The position numbers were made by a program, and so were the translations under genes. From Rhipicephalus microplus (taxonomy: Eukaryota > Arthropoda > Arachnida > Ixodida > Ixodidae), in the NCBI RefSeq assembly GCF_043290135.1, contig NC_134701.1, positions 61,579,002 through 61,643,001 on the forward strand: DNA of 64,000 nt, read 5' to 3'. The notes under the pieces are model-generated. The model did not search any database and had not been told where the DNA came from. It was given only the letters and a program-made list of their open reading frames with translations. This document shows positions 10,477 through 20,865 of the stretch, piece after piece (within the stretch, counting starts at the first letter, position 1; each line of letters begins with the position of its first letter).

Positions 10477-11536
10477 ACGAACAGACGCCAACGCACACAC
10501 AGAAGGTCAGGACTTCGACATGGCATATTTCTACTGTCGCAGCAGCTTGAAGGCTGCATATGCCCATATATTGGGATTGCACACCACGTACTGGTTAGCG
10601 GCCGTAGAGTTTAAAGCATTATTGATGTTTTCTACCCATCATCGTGTTCCTTTCTGTTTTCATGTGTCTGTGCCTTCACGCATCACAAATCTTTTATTCC
10701 AAGGTAGTCAATAAAACTAGAGCTTGCCTAATTTTTCTCACGATTGTCACCATTACGGCAAAATGTCCTGCGGCAGCTACGATCGATCTGCCAACGTAGG
10801 TGGAGTTACTTAGTTAAATTCGCAGAAAAAGCTTCTCTGATTTGTAACGGCAAATGTTATAAGCTGCACTAGCTGCGTGCTAGTAAAGGTATGCGGCGTA
10901 GATAGTAAAACACGCTGAAAACAAGTAAATACTCACGTTTACTTACTGATTACCAGCTTTTCTTTTGTAAGAGCGTACGGCTGCGCTGCACCGTCTCTAT
11001 ACGTTGCATACTCGAACGCTACACTTCACTCCGCGACGCATAGAGATGAGAAAGGTTCAGTGAAAGGCCGGGAGGTTCCCCAGAAGAGCACTTCCTATTT
11101 GCTACCCTGCAATGAGGTAAAGAATATTGAATAGAAACGTAAGGATGAAAAAAAAACAAGGAAGGCTTAAAATGAAAAAAAAACAATCGCACACACACTG
11201 CAGCACGGAAGAGTGACGGTCACTTTGTGACTCCGCTTGACCACATGAACTTCAGCAGCGCCTTCATCGCTTTCTGGATGGAAGCTCGAACCTTCCGGTA
11301 CTTCAAAATTGAGTGCTCCGAAAGCGGATGGTCATCGACCCATGCTAACGTTGCCCCGATAGTCAGTTGATCAGGCAAGCACCAACGTTGTGACATGGCG
11401 CCCTTGCTCCCGCAGTCCACGCACTCTTACTTGTGGTAGTACGAATGCCAGAATAGCTCACCGTGTGCTGCTACAAACACTTCTCATGATGCACCGCTGA
11501 AAAAGTAGGTGCCATGGTAACCTTGCACACAATTCT
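10475..11536. other. No gene recognised
   Basis: Unique-looking sequence with short A-rich tracts near 11145-11190. A 66-codon minus frame at 11220-11420 has no recognisable family and no splice context, so I do not call it. Confidence 0.5.
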
Positions 11537-11766
11537 CCCGCCACAGTGGCTAAAGTACTGCGCTGCTGATCTGCCGGTCGCGGGATCGATTCCTGGATGC
11601 GGCGGCTCTATTTTCGATGGGGGCAAAAATCCTGTAGGCCCGTGTGTTCAGATTTTGGTGCACGTTAAAGAACTCCAGGTGGTCTAATTTTCCGGCGCCC
11701 TCCACTATGGTCACCTCACATTTATATGGTGGTTTTGGGACTTTAAACCCCACATATCAATCAATC
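11537..11766 (+). mobile_element. tRNA-derived SINE (family 1), copy 2
   Basis: Starts CCCGCCACAGTGGCTAAAGT, B-box-like GGGATCGATTCC, then the family body (CACGTTAAAGAACTCCAGGT) and the CAATCAATC tail. Possible short target duplication TTGCACACA/TTGCACCCA on the two sides. Confidence 0.93.
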
Positions 11767-12036
11767 TTGCACCCAGTGGTCTGGTGTGGACCTTGTTCGT
11801 GTTTTATTTTTTGTGGTTTTTCATGTAGAACAACGGTAATTCGACAGGTGGGCTCAAGTCGCGAGGGGGAAAGCAAGCTGAGTTGCGGGCTCTTAGTGAG
11901 TTGACTTGCAGTATGCAGACAGCGGCGAGAGACGCCAAAGACGTTTGCGATCGGTCTGCTGGTTTCGTGTGTAGAGAAAAGGACAAGCCGCTGTCTCCTT
12001 GATATAGGCCCGCGCTTGCTCTCTTTAACGTGAAGG

Positions 12037-12815
12037 TGTTTTATGCCAAGGACCACCACGGCTCCACTGACGTACTTTCGTCTCGGAAGTGACGTTGAAA
12101 AATTCATGCTAAAATACTGGAAAGAAAACACTAGAACGCGAGAACCACCTGACGCGCGGAATCGAACCAGCAAACCTGTCGATCTCCAGCGCGCGCCGCT
12201 AACTACTACGCCACAGAGTGTACGCTGTCTGGAATGCTCACGGCGAGCCAATCATATACGCAATACACCATTTGGCAGTCCTCAGAGCTTAAAAACTTTT
12301 GTGCGTTTTCGTTATCAGTGGCGAGATGGTGTGACAGGCTCGCGTTGGGTATGCTGTAAAAGGTCGCCGCCTCTACGAAGCGCCGTCTCCGCAGAGCGTG
12401 GTCTTTCCTAAATGAGGATGAATGTGACTCTCGCGCTGCCATGGCTCCGTTTACGAATGAGCGCGCTGCTGACACACTATGCAGAAAAAATTGTTACAGT
12501 TGCTCGCGCTTGTCCTGCGTATCTTATGCGCTCACTTCGTGCGCATTTCTTTCTGTTTGAATAGCGCACTCTAGTTACCGAGCTATGGCAGCTGTTAGTC
12601 CACGCTCGTCCTGTAAATTGCAATATCGTGCGTGCTTTTTTCTTGAGGCACATGACTTAAATTTCGAGTTGCTTGCCAGTCCTAAAGTGACTTTGCTGTT
12701 TGTTGCTTTTGCTGAAACAGTGCACCATAAACGCTCAACTACCTCTGTAAACACATGTTTTGCTTTGGTGTTAAACCAATTCCTACATAATGGGATCGAC
12801 CACTTTTTTTTATTG
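12037..12815. repeat. Dispersed repeat A, copy 1
   Basis: Shares many blocks in the same order with 22765-23515, for example CAGTCCTC.GAGCT, CGTTTACGAA.GAGCGCGCTG and CTCAACTACCTCTG.AA.CACA. The first part contains, on the minus strand at about 12125-12212, a tRNA-like head with TGGCGTAGTAGTTAGC and GGTTCGATTCC, so at least that part is SINE-like. No coding signal. Confidence 0.75.
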
Positions 12816-14564
12816 GAACACACTGATGTGCTCTCCGTCCAAAATCGTCAAGCCTCTTTCCCGCTATCCTTCTTTATCTCTGTATTTCGGCACCGCACAG
12901 AATTTCCAACATTCTAGGTCCCGACAAATTGACTAAGCTTCCGCTGACGTTTTCTGGAAGCTCTTGAACAGTCCGTAATGTTTTCCCACAAAATTTCCAA
13001 CGTCCTGCGTGCATTCGCAGTGGTGCATGACGCTGAGGAACACTGACCCACATGATTCCAAGTGTTCGCACGAATTTTAAATCGATCCTGGTGATGCCAT
13101 TCACGCATCTCCATCGATGCTTCCTACGCTTGTGCCATCTAACGCTGGTGCTTTTAAACGTGTTCACCTTGCTGAGCTAACGCTGGTGCTTCTAGAGATA
13201 AACATTCATAGTGAAGGCTCTTGCACCAAGATCTCATGCAGCTTTCTTTTCTGGCGAACCTTTTTTCTTAGCTTTCCATGCTTCTTGGGTTTGCCTTGTG
13301 AGCATCTGTCTTCTGCCACCGCCTTGGCCTCGGCTGCATCAATGGCTGCTGTGATACTGTCTTGGCATTTGGAATCTGCAGTGACATAGCATGTGTGGCC
13401 CACGTTTTTCTCAACCTGAAAGGGGGCAGCTTTCTCGAAGAATGATACTATACAGGCGGTAGGCTTGTGTGTCCTCATTACCTTTCTTTACAGTGTTTAT
13501 TTCTTTCCGCTAGTAGCACTGGCTCTGATATGACTCCTCCGGTCACATGTAAGCATATCATTGAGGACAGCCTCACAATTGATAATGTAAACTTCATTGC
13601 GTACTCATCGTCGGTACCTGACGAGCAGTCTTTTGTATTTCCAAAAGCTTCCTGCCGTTCCATCGTCGTACTTTCCTCCCCAACACACGCCTGAGTCATT
13701 GCCACTCTCTTTTCATTACCTTGACGAGTGCGGCACGTTGCCGGGAGCTCTAAAGGCATCGAAATGGTTGTAAAATCCGAAATTTTCTATCGTAGAAAAC
13801 CGGGTATAAAGGACTAACATGCCTGGAGATGAAGAGCAGAGCACCTCGACGGTGCCATGTATTGCGGCCCAGATCCAAGACCCAAACTCACGTTCACGTG
13901 CTGTTCTCTTTCTTCTCTTCCTCCAGCGCGTGCAATGTCCACTGTGTTTATCATAGTGCTCTAGAACACCCCGTTGTTCTTCACCTTTTTTTTCTTTCAT
14001 GTTGTGTTCTCTACGTGTTTGCTTTCAGTACGTTCTTCTATTCGTTGTGAGGTCGGGTCATCTGGAACAAATTCGAGTGAACAAGGAGAACACACAAGAG
14101 GAGAGCAGGACGACTTTACGAGCGCTCACTATATACACACTGGTTTTATTCGGAAAACACGTGAGAATATAATGTTCAGTCTGAACTTTATATTCAAATG
14201 TGTTTTCCTAGTAAAAGCAGTCGTCAGTGAGCACTCTTACAGGCGTGCTCTTTTCTTGTGTGTTGTACATTAGCGCTCAAATTTATACCAGAGTGAACCA
14301 ATGCACCGAAGAAAGTATTTTATTGAGTCGTCTACGTTCTGTGTGACAATATCGCAATTGATAAAGCATTGGCTTGACGGTAGCGCCCTAAACGAAGAGA
14401 CTACTTTTCTTTCTGATTCTGTTCTCATCCGTTGTTTTATAGATTTCAGGTAAGCTTGCCGAGCTTTTAATGCGTCTTCGATCTTATATAGTCTGCTCTC
14501 ATTTTTGCTAAAAGATATGGCGCTCATAAACGCCGGCTTCTTGCATCTCCGCTTGCATTTGATC
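12816..14564. other. No confident gene; two small minus-strand frames at 13206-13759
   Basis: Two adjacent minus-strand frames in different phases (13478-13759 and 13206-13478, 93 and 90 codons) have balanced composition and the second carries a basic run KPKKHGKLRKKVRQKRK. I recognise no family. They could be a decayed transposon gene or chance. The rest of the interval shows nothing identifiable. Confidence 0.25.
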
Positions 14565-14572
14565 TATAAAAG
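14565..14572 (+). promoter_or_regulatory. TATA-like box abutting the first monomer
   Basis: TATAAAAG ends exactly where the first 327-bp monomer begins and is not part of the repeat unit. It may be chance flank sequence. Confidence 0.25.
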
Positions 14573-15285
14573 AGTGGACACGGTGGCATCGCCGTGACAA
14601 TGACGCCTGACGTACCGCTGTTCATGCAGGTCCTTTGTGCGTGCCTACGCTTCATAACCGGAGACGCCGCGGAATCTTTTCAAACTGGAAGCGACGAGCT
14701 TCGCTACGATGCCGGCCTGCCGCCATCCTTCTGTGTGGGCGGTGATCCCTTCCGGCTTCATGAGGGTGTCTGCAATCAGCAGTTTGGTCACATCGACGAT
14801 CATTTCGGACAGCCACCCGGGAGCACGATGACGTCAACACGCATGCCCACAAGGGTCCGCCTGTATGCTTTAAATCTGGGACCATCGCCTACCTACTTCA
14901 GTGGACACGGTGGCATCGCCGTGACAATGACGCCTGACGTACCGCTGTTCATGCAGGTCCTTTGTGCGTGCCTACGCTTCATAACCGGAGACGCCGCGGA
15001 ATCTTTTCAAACTGGAAGCGACGAGCTTCGCTACGATGCCGGCCTGCCGCCATCCTTCTGTGTGGGCGGTGATCCCTTCCGGCTTCATGAGGGTGTCTGC
15101 AATCAGCAGTTTGGTCACATCGACGATCATTTCGGACAGCCACCCGGGAGCACGATGACGTCAACACGCATGCCCACAAGGGTCCGCCTGTATGCTTTAA
15201 ATCTGGGACCATCGCCTACCTACTTCAGTGGACACGGTGGCATCGCCGTGACAATGACGCCTGACGTACCGCTGTTCATGCAGGT
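14573..15285 (+). repeat. 327-bp tandem 5' monomers (2.2 copies)
   Basis: AGTGGACACGGTGGCATCGC recurs at 14573, 14900 and 15227, exactly 327 bp apart. I found no difference between the first two units by eye. The third unit stops after GTTCATGCAGGT, about 59 bp in. Such monomer arrays act as 5' promoters in some non-LTR elements (for example mouse L1); a promoter role here is inferred. 327 is divisible by 3, so the repeats stay in frame with ORF1. Confidence 0.95.
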
Positions 15286-16144
15286 TGGTGACCGGAAGGA
15301 TAGCTTCCGTAGCGATTCCATAGCTCTTATAGTGCTGCCGTGTCCACAAGTTTTGGCTGACTGTGTATGTGACTGTTTTTCTATTGTGGGTCTGTTGTTG
15401 AGTCTTTCTGGCGATGTCGAGCTGAATCCGGGGCCTATAACGGACGCCGTATGCAAAGAAATGCTCCAGAATCAAAAAGAAATTTTGTCTAAACTAACAG
15501 CGGTTCAAGAAAAGCAAAATTTGTTTGAAACTAGAATTCTAGACATGCAAAATCGGCTTCTTGTTATTGAGACTAAGGTGCAAAGCTTAGATGAGACTCG
15601 CAGCAGGCTCGCAACTCTTGAAACAATTGTGGCTGAATGTCGTGACAAATCATCTAGTCTGCTTGATCAGGTGGACGATTTGGAAAATCGTTCGAGAAGA
15701 AACAACCTTATCATAAGGGGAGTAGCAGAAGATGAGAATGAAAAAGAAGAAACTCTACTAAAAAAAGTAAACGAAGAAATCTTTAGCTCTACCCTAAAGG
15801 TAAACATAACGTCTATTGAGAGAATTCATAGGATAGGAAAAAAAAATTCTGGCAAAACTCGCCCCGTCATCCTTAGGCTGGCAGACTATAGGGATAAAAT
15901 GAAAGTCTTGCAGAGGTGCTCAAGACTGAAGGATACGGGTTACAGTATCAGCGAGGACTTCTCGAAAAGAGTACAGGGAATAAGAAAAAAACTTTGGGAC
16001 TCTGCTATCGAAGAAAGAAAGGCAGGAAAGAAGGTAAAACTTGTTTTTGATAAGCTGAAGGTAAACAATACTCTTTACTGCTGGAATGAAGCGCGTGCCG
16101 AAAGAAGCAAGCTTGGAAATGATGATGCAACACGTGATAAGTGA
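14600..16144 (+). CDS. CR1/L2-like ORF1 protein with N-terminal 2A-type motif
   Basis: The open frame spans the monomers (first ATG 14600), but the biologically likely start is an ATG in the partial third monomer (15254 or 15278). From there, a hydrophobic leader (IALIVLPCPQVLADCVCD, then FSIVGLLLSLSG) runs directly into DVELNPGP at 15413-15436, an exact match to the D[VI]ExNPG|P consensus for 2A ribosome skipping. Next come a coiled coil (about 15445-15700, heptads such as ILDMQNRLLVIETKVQSL), an RRM-like domain (NNLIIRGVAED to RPVILRLADYRDKMKVL, about 15700-15915) and a basic C-terminal domain (ISEDFSKRVQGIRKKLWD). This resembles L1-type ORF1 nucleic-acid chaperones. It ends in UGA at 16142-16144, directly in frame with ORF2. 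Confidence 0.88.
   Translation: MTPDVPLFMQVLCACLRFITGDAAESFQTGSDELRYDAGLPPSFCVGGDPFRLHEGVCNQQFGHIDDHFGQPPGSTMTSTRMPTRVRLYALNLGPSPTYFSGHGGIAVTMTPDVPLFMQVLCACLRFITGDAAESFQTGSDELRYDAGLPPSFCVGGDPFRLHEGVCNQQFGHIDDHFGQPPGSTMTSTRMPTRVRLYALNLGPSPTYFSGHGGIAVTMTPDVPLFMQVGDRKDSFRSDSIALIVLPCPQVLADCVCDCFSIVGLLLSLSGDVELNPGPITDAVCKEMLQNQKEILSKLTAVQEKQNLFETRILDMQNRLLVIETKVQSLDETRSRLATLETIVAECRDKSSSLLDQVDDLENRSRRNNLIIRGVAEDENEKEETLLKKVNEEIFSSTLKVNITSIERIHRIGKKNSGKTRPVILRLADYRDKMKVLQRCSRLKDTGYSISEDFSKRVQGIRKKLWDSAIEERKAGKKVKLVFDKLKVNNTLYCWNEARAERSKLGNDDATRDK
15356..15436 (+). promoter_or_regulatory. Signal-like leader plus 2A StopGo motif
   Basis: Encodes a hydrophobic stretch followed by SGDVELNPG|P. In known 2A sequences the ribosome fails to join the last Gly-Pro bond. 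Predicted outcome: a short leader peptide and a separate ORF1 protein that starts with Pro. Function is inferred from the consensus. Confidence 0.75.
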
Positions 16145-18955
16145 CAGGCACAGGGACAGAAAGATAATTTTAAAATAATCAATTTAAATGCCCGAAGTGT
16201 ATCAAATAAATCACATATGCTTGAAGCCTTGGTTATCGATCACGAACCTGATATTGTTTTAATTACGGAAACATGGTTGCACGAAATTATACCTGATACT
16301 GAAATCGCTCCACCCGGTTACTCAATGGTTCGGAGGGATCGTGATGGAAGAGGGGGTGGAGTTGCTTTCTTAGTCAAGAAAGGCGTTAATTATAGTTCCC
16401 TGGACGCAGCAGATGGTATTGAGGCCGTATGGATTAAAACAAAACTAAATAATCGCACCGTGTTTATAGGTGGGGTCTACAGACCTCCAAATTCCCCTGT
16501 TGAGTACATTTTGCAACTAAGAAGATTCATGGACAGCCACTTTAGAGAAAAAGACAATATCATCTTACTAGGTGATTTCAATCTTCCGGCTATTGATTGG
16601 CATTCGCATGTGGCCGTCGACTCACATGATGCTTCTTGTGACTTATTTCTCGACTTAATATTCTCTTTCAATTTACATCAGGTTGTAAATGAGTTCACTA
16701 GAGTATGTGCAACACGGTCCTCTGTACTTGATTTAATTTTATTATCCAACGCTTTGACTTCATATGTGAATGATTGCCTTGTTGAAGAGGGTTTATCAGA
16801 CCACAAGATGATTATACTGTCCATGAGCATGTCGTCGTGCACCTCACAGCAGAAATCGGGCATCACTTATCCGAACTTTCAAGCTGCCGATGATGTTAGT
16901 GTTTTGGATTTTCTTGAAAGGTCGTTTTGTAACTTCACTGCTATTTATGAATCAAATGGTACCTCTAACTGCTTGTGGGAATATTTTCATAATATAACAA
17001 TGGAATGCATTAGGCGGTTTATTCCTAAAAGTTTTAAAAAGTGCAAAAGAAATAACCCTTGGATCACGAGAGATATAATTCATGTCAAACGGAGGATTAA
17101 AAGGAAGAGAAAAGCTTGTTCTCGTGATCCAAGTGCCCAGAACAAGACTGCACTTCATAACATGAGGCTTGATCTAAATCGTCTTGTCAAGGAATCTAAG
17201 GAAAGATTTTTTAATGTAACATTGAAAAAATTTCTGTACGAAGCACCTAGCAAATTCTGGAGGTATGTAAACCCGTCCGAGAAACAGAATACACCGGTCG
17301 ATGAAAAAATTGCCCTTGAACGCGCGGAAAATTTCAATTCTTTTTTTTCTTCTGTTTTCACCGAAGATGATGGTACCCTTCCGTCCCTTTCTGACGCTTC
17401 CAATCGCCCTCCGGTATTCGACCCGTTAATCAACGAAGAAGGAGTATTAAACCTTCTTCTACACATTGACATTAAGAAATCCGCTGGTCCAGACGGCATT
17501 CCGAACGAGTTTCTATATAGATATGCTCAATGGGTCGCAAAGTATCTTACTATAATCTTTCAAACTTCAATTAATCAAGCCTCATTTCCTGTAGCCTGGA
17601 AAGAAGCTAAAATAATACCAGTTCACAAAAGTGGGAACACTTCTGAAGTGGGTAACTACAGGCCTATCTCTCTTACGAGTACCTGCTCCAAACTGCTTGA
17701 GCATATACTGTGTAAGCATCTCTCTAATTATTTAGACACTCACAATTTATTATCACCTGTGCAACACGGCTTTCGAAGGGGATTATCTACAGTAACGCAG
17801 CTTGTTGTTACAGTTCACGATTTTGCGCAGGCAATTAATCGACGGGAACAGATTGATCTAATATTCTTAGATTTCGCCAAAGCCTTCGATAAGGTCTCGC
17901 ATCCCAAACTCTTACTAAAAGTAAATGAAATATTCAGAAACTCAAATATTACTCAGTGGTTCATTTCTTACCTCCATTCTCGTACACAGTACGTAGAAAT
18001 AAATAAAATTAAATCGAAGTCCAGACCCGTTATATCCGGTGTGCCTCAAGGCAGTGTTCTGGGGCCTCTTTTATTTCTTATTTTTATAAATGACCTGCCC
18101 TCAGATTTGTCTGTTCCCGTGAGATTGTTTGCAGATGACTGCGTTATATATAACAAGATCACATCCCTGAGAGACCAGGTAGACCTGAACAACAACTTAA
18201 ACAAAATTTTACTATGGTGTAATGAATGGCAGATGGTTCTAAACCCCGTAAAATCAGTTTGCATGAGCATAACAAGAAAAAAGGTACCTCTCAAATATAA
18301 TTACAATATTGGTTCCCACGATCTAAAAAGGGTAACAGAATATAAATATTTAGGGCTAATATTCACTCCAGATTTGAGGTGGAATACTCACGTAGACGTC
18401 ACCTGTAGAAAGGCAAACAAAACTCTATGGGGTCTGAGGCGAAGGTTACATGACGCAACACCCGAAGTAAAAAGTCTTGCGTACAAAATGCTAGTACGCC
18501 CAATAATTGAATATTGTAAAATAGTATGGGACCCTCATACCACCACTAACCTACATAAACTGGAGAAAGTTCAAAGAATGGCTGCCAGGTTTATATTCAA
18601 TAAATATCAACGCATGCACTCTGCTTCCGATCTTTGCAACCGTGCAAACCTACAAGCCTTAGAACTTAGAACTAAGTATGACCGTTTGAAATTCCTATTC
18701 CTCATTATTCGTAGTCAGGTTAAAATCAACTCATTAGATTTCTTTGAAATTTCTCCAGATCCGCGCTCTAGACACAAACACACTTTATATATACAGCCAC
18801 CAGCCACCCGAAACGACGCATTTAAATACAGCTTCTTTCCGAGGGCAATTAAAGAATGGAATGAACTACCAAACAAAGTCGCGATGTCTTCCTCTATCAC
18901 GGCGTTTTCTGCAGCTTTAGAATCGCTTATTTTCTCCGAAATAGATGCGTCATAA
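16145..18955 (+). CDS. CR1/L2-like ORF2: AP endonuclease and reverse transcriptase
   Basis: The first ATG is 16217, but conserved endonuclease sequence (KIINLNARSVSNKSH) already lies upstream of it in the same frame, back to the ORF1 UGA. Endonuclease landmarks: ITETWL, DRDGRGGGVAFLV, GGVYRPP, LLGDFNLPAIDWHS and SDHKMI. Reverse transcriptase landmarks: KSAGPDGIPNEFL, AKIIPVHKSG, NYRPISLTSTCSKLLE, HGFRRGLSTVTQL, LDFAKAFDKVSH, SGVPQGSVLGPLLFLIFIND and the catalytic FADD at 18128-18139. The C-terminal part has YKYLGLIFTPDLRW and FFPRAIKEWNELP, typical of the CR1/L2 group. The protein nicks target DNA and reverse transcribes element RNA. All catalytic motifs read intact. Confidence 0.93.
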   Translation, partial: QAQGQKDNFKIINLNARSVSNKSHMLEALVIDHEPDIVLITETWLHEIIPDTEIAPPGYSMVRRDRDGRGGGVAFLVKKGVNYSSLDAADGIEAVWIKTKLNNRTVFIGGVYRPPNSPVEYILQLRRFMDSHFREKDNIILLGDFNLPAIDWHSHVAVDSHDASCDLFLDLIFSFNLHQVVNEFTRVCATRSSVLDLILLSNALTSYVNDCLVEEGLSDHKMIILSMSMSSCTSQQKSGITYPNFQAADDVSVLDFLERSFCNFTAIYESNGTSNCLWEYFHNITMECIRRFIPKSFKKCKRNNPWITRDIIHVKRRIKRKRKACSRDPSAQNKTALHNMRLDLNRLVKESKERFFNVTLKKFLYEAPSKFWRYVNPSEKQNTPVDEKIALERAENFNSFFSSVFTEDDGTLPSLSDASNRPPVFDPLINEEGVLNLLLHIDIKKSAGPDGIPNEFLYRYAQWVAKYLTIIFQTSINQASFPVAWKEAKIIPVHKSGNTSEVGNYRPISLTSTCSKLLEHILCKHLSNYLDTHNLLSPVQHGFRRGLSTVTQLVVTVHDFAQAINRREQIDLIFLDFAKAFDKVSHPKLLLKVNEIFRNSNITQWFISYLHSRTQYVEINKIKSKSRPVISGVPQGSVLGPLLFLIFINDLPSDLSVPVRLFADDCVIYNKITSLRDQVDLNNNLNKILLWCNEWQMVLNPVKSVCMSITRKKVPLKYNYNIGSHDLKRVTEYKYLGLIFTPDLRWNTHVDVTCRKANKTLWGLRRRLHDATPEVKSLAYKMLVRPIIEYCKIVWDPHTTTNLHKLEKVQRMAARFIFNKYQRMHSASDLCNRANLQALELRTKYDRLKFLFLIIRSQVKINSLDFFEISPDPRSRHKHTLYIQPPATRNDAFKYSFFPRAIKEWNELPNKVAMSSSITAFSAALESLIFSEIDAS

Positions 18956-19186
18956 TTCATGATGTCAATGTATATTGCCTCTCGCTTTGTTAATTGTTGT
19001 TTTCTATGCGCAGAATGCAAGTGCACATGCCTGTGTTTAACTTTGTCTTTTAGTGTAAATACCTGTGTTCGCTGTATGTCTCTATTTTGTAACGTATTTC
19101 ATGACCATTTCTTTCATTTGTTTTCCACTCCTGTAAAAACCCCAGCTGGGGTTGACAGTATTAATAAACAAACAAACAAACAATAA

Positions 19187-20796
19187 AAACTGCTACTTTC
19201 ATTACCTTCTCGATTGCTTTGAGAAGCTCGTACAGCTCAATTAAAATTCGATGTTAACTCCTCAACAAACCTAATTCTGGAAGTTGCAGATGCAGTAGGC
19301 TTTCGATGCTCGCGACAGCTTCCGTGATGGCCTTTCGTAGTTGATTACGCCTTTCAATTAGGGCCTCCAAGATCTAGTCCAGTGTCAGAAACTTAGAAAA
19401 TCATGGCCTGGTCACATCACGAGGTGAAGTAGGCATTACCCTGCTATCTCTCAAAAACTCATCGCACGATGAAGCTCTGGGCAACGTCTAGATGTCATGC
19501 TCCCCTATATATATGTGTTACGGTTAAGGTTAGGCCTCACACATGAGCTTCACCTTATGGCGGCGTCAAGTCCTCAGAGCTGCAAATGCTGTCGAAAGAT
19601 CGTGAAGCCTGCTCTGCCTCATCTCTAAAGGTTCTTTTTCCCGGCTTTCATGGCACCAAAATCTCGAGAAAAGGGCAAGGCGTCGTCCTCATGGCGAAGT
19701 CCATCGTCAACTATTTCTTTAGTAGTAAGGGGGTAACACTAGTAGTAGAAAATCCTTGAATCTCCCTGCTTTTCCTTGCATATCTCTCTCTCTCTCTCTC
19801 GTGAATCTGTGACATGCATCCACGCTAAAAGAATACTGATCTCAATCCCGATCATGATAGCGTCCCTCCTCACCTTCTTCGCAGTCTTGAACACCGTGTT
19901 CACTAGTTCCCAAGGACAGCGCCCAGGTGTGATGTAAGTTCTTGCGTCGAACCATGAGTAAACGACAGCGGATGAAACCCGGGCTTCGACAAAACTCACA
20001 GTAGCCATCTAATTCCTGCAAACATTTTTATTCCAAGTTTGCTGTCACACGATACAGAACGAATAGAGAGGAGGCAGTCAAACTTTGGAGGCACAATGTA
20101 ACGCAGCAGTGCTGGAGGTGCTGGTTCTGATTTTGGGGACAGTGGTCATTCTCCGCTTTTTTTAATTGAGGGAAACGTACCACAATAGGGCGCTTGGTAG
20201 GGCGGGTACTCGTTCGCAGAAAGTATAGAGGCTAAATTCTCTCTAGAGCAGATGTGTCTTTTACCTTACCGCTCACTTTTATTTTGGACTCCCCAATCTC
20301 TGCATTCCACCTTGCTGTCTTCTTAGATGCAGACTTATTGCTTTTTTTCTTACCTCATTTCTATCTCTCTAGCGCGCTGGCCACGCCGCAGAGATCCGGT
20401 TCCTAATGCAAGAACCACTCGAGGTCTCGCAGCGAACGGTGACTAGCTCTACCACCACCCTTCGATTTCATTATTGCATGATACAGCATCGGAGCTGTTA
20501 ATGTGACCTGGCATCTGTGGACACATGCAATGCTATAACCAACAGAAAAATGATGCACGCGCTGAGTGGCGTCGCTGTTGCCGTTCTCGTTACCGAGGAA
20601 GTGAACGAGGACGAAAAAGAAAGTGCAGCAGACAATGAAAAATGGCAGTAGTGAGGAGGGCGTGAGGACGGGGCAACACGAGTGGCAAGACGACTGGTTC
20701 CGTGGCAGATATAATAGCAGAAATAGTATTTGACGAGGTCGAGGATGACAGCTTTTCTTCAAAAAAGTACATTATTATCTGCTTACATTATTTCAG
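19187..20796. other. No gene recognised
   Basis: Contains a (CT)n tract near 19782-19800. An 89-codon minus frame at 19739-20008 has no recognisable family. If the receptor gene has exons further upstream, this stretch is intronic. Confidence 0.4.
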
Positions 20797-20865
20797 GTTA
20801 CCAAGCTACTTGATGCCATCCAGAGGATTACGATGGCAAACTATTCTGAAGAAATGTTTGCTCAG
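20797..20865 (+). CDS. Probable internal exon of a gustatory-receptor-like gene
   Basis: A 69-nt, 23-codon open segment preceded by ...TTATTTCAG and followed by CAG|GTGAGT, a near-perfect donor. It begins and ends in phase 0, as do the two downstream exons. It encodes VTKLLDAIQR...NYSEEMFAQ, which would sit in the intracellular loop before the last transmembrane helix, where receptors of this family carry an amphipathic helix. Linkage to the exon at 34749 across a 13.9-kb intron is inferred from phase, orientation and fit to the family. It could belong to a different gene or be a chance pair of splice sites. Confidence 0.55.

Larger units (their letters stand above)
14573..19186 (+). mobile_element. 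Near-complete CR1/L2-like non-LTR retrotransposon
   Basis: In order: two complete 327-bp monomers plus a third partial one (14573-15285), ORF1 with a 2A-type motif, one UGA, ORF2 with endonuclease and reverse transcriptase, then a 3' UTR with the hairpin CCCCAGCTGGGG (19140-19151) and a terminal (AAAC)n tail at about 19164-19186. No frameshift or extra stop was found in 14594-18955. The hairpin and short-repeat tail are typical of CR1/L2-group elements. It looks young. Confidence 0.92.

Noticed and set aside
14594..15253. N-terminal 220 residues of the ORF1 frame as real protein
   Set aside because: They are translated monomers, identical in both copies, and more likely 5' UTR; kept as repeat, with the ORF1 start placed later as the likely one.
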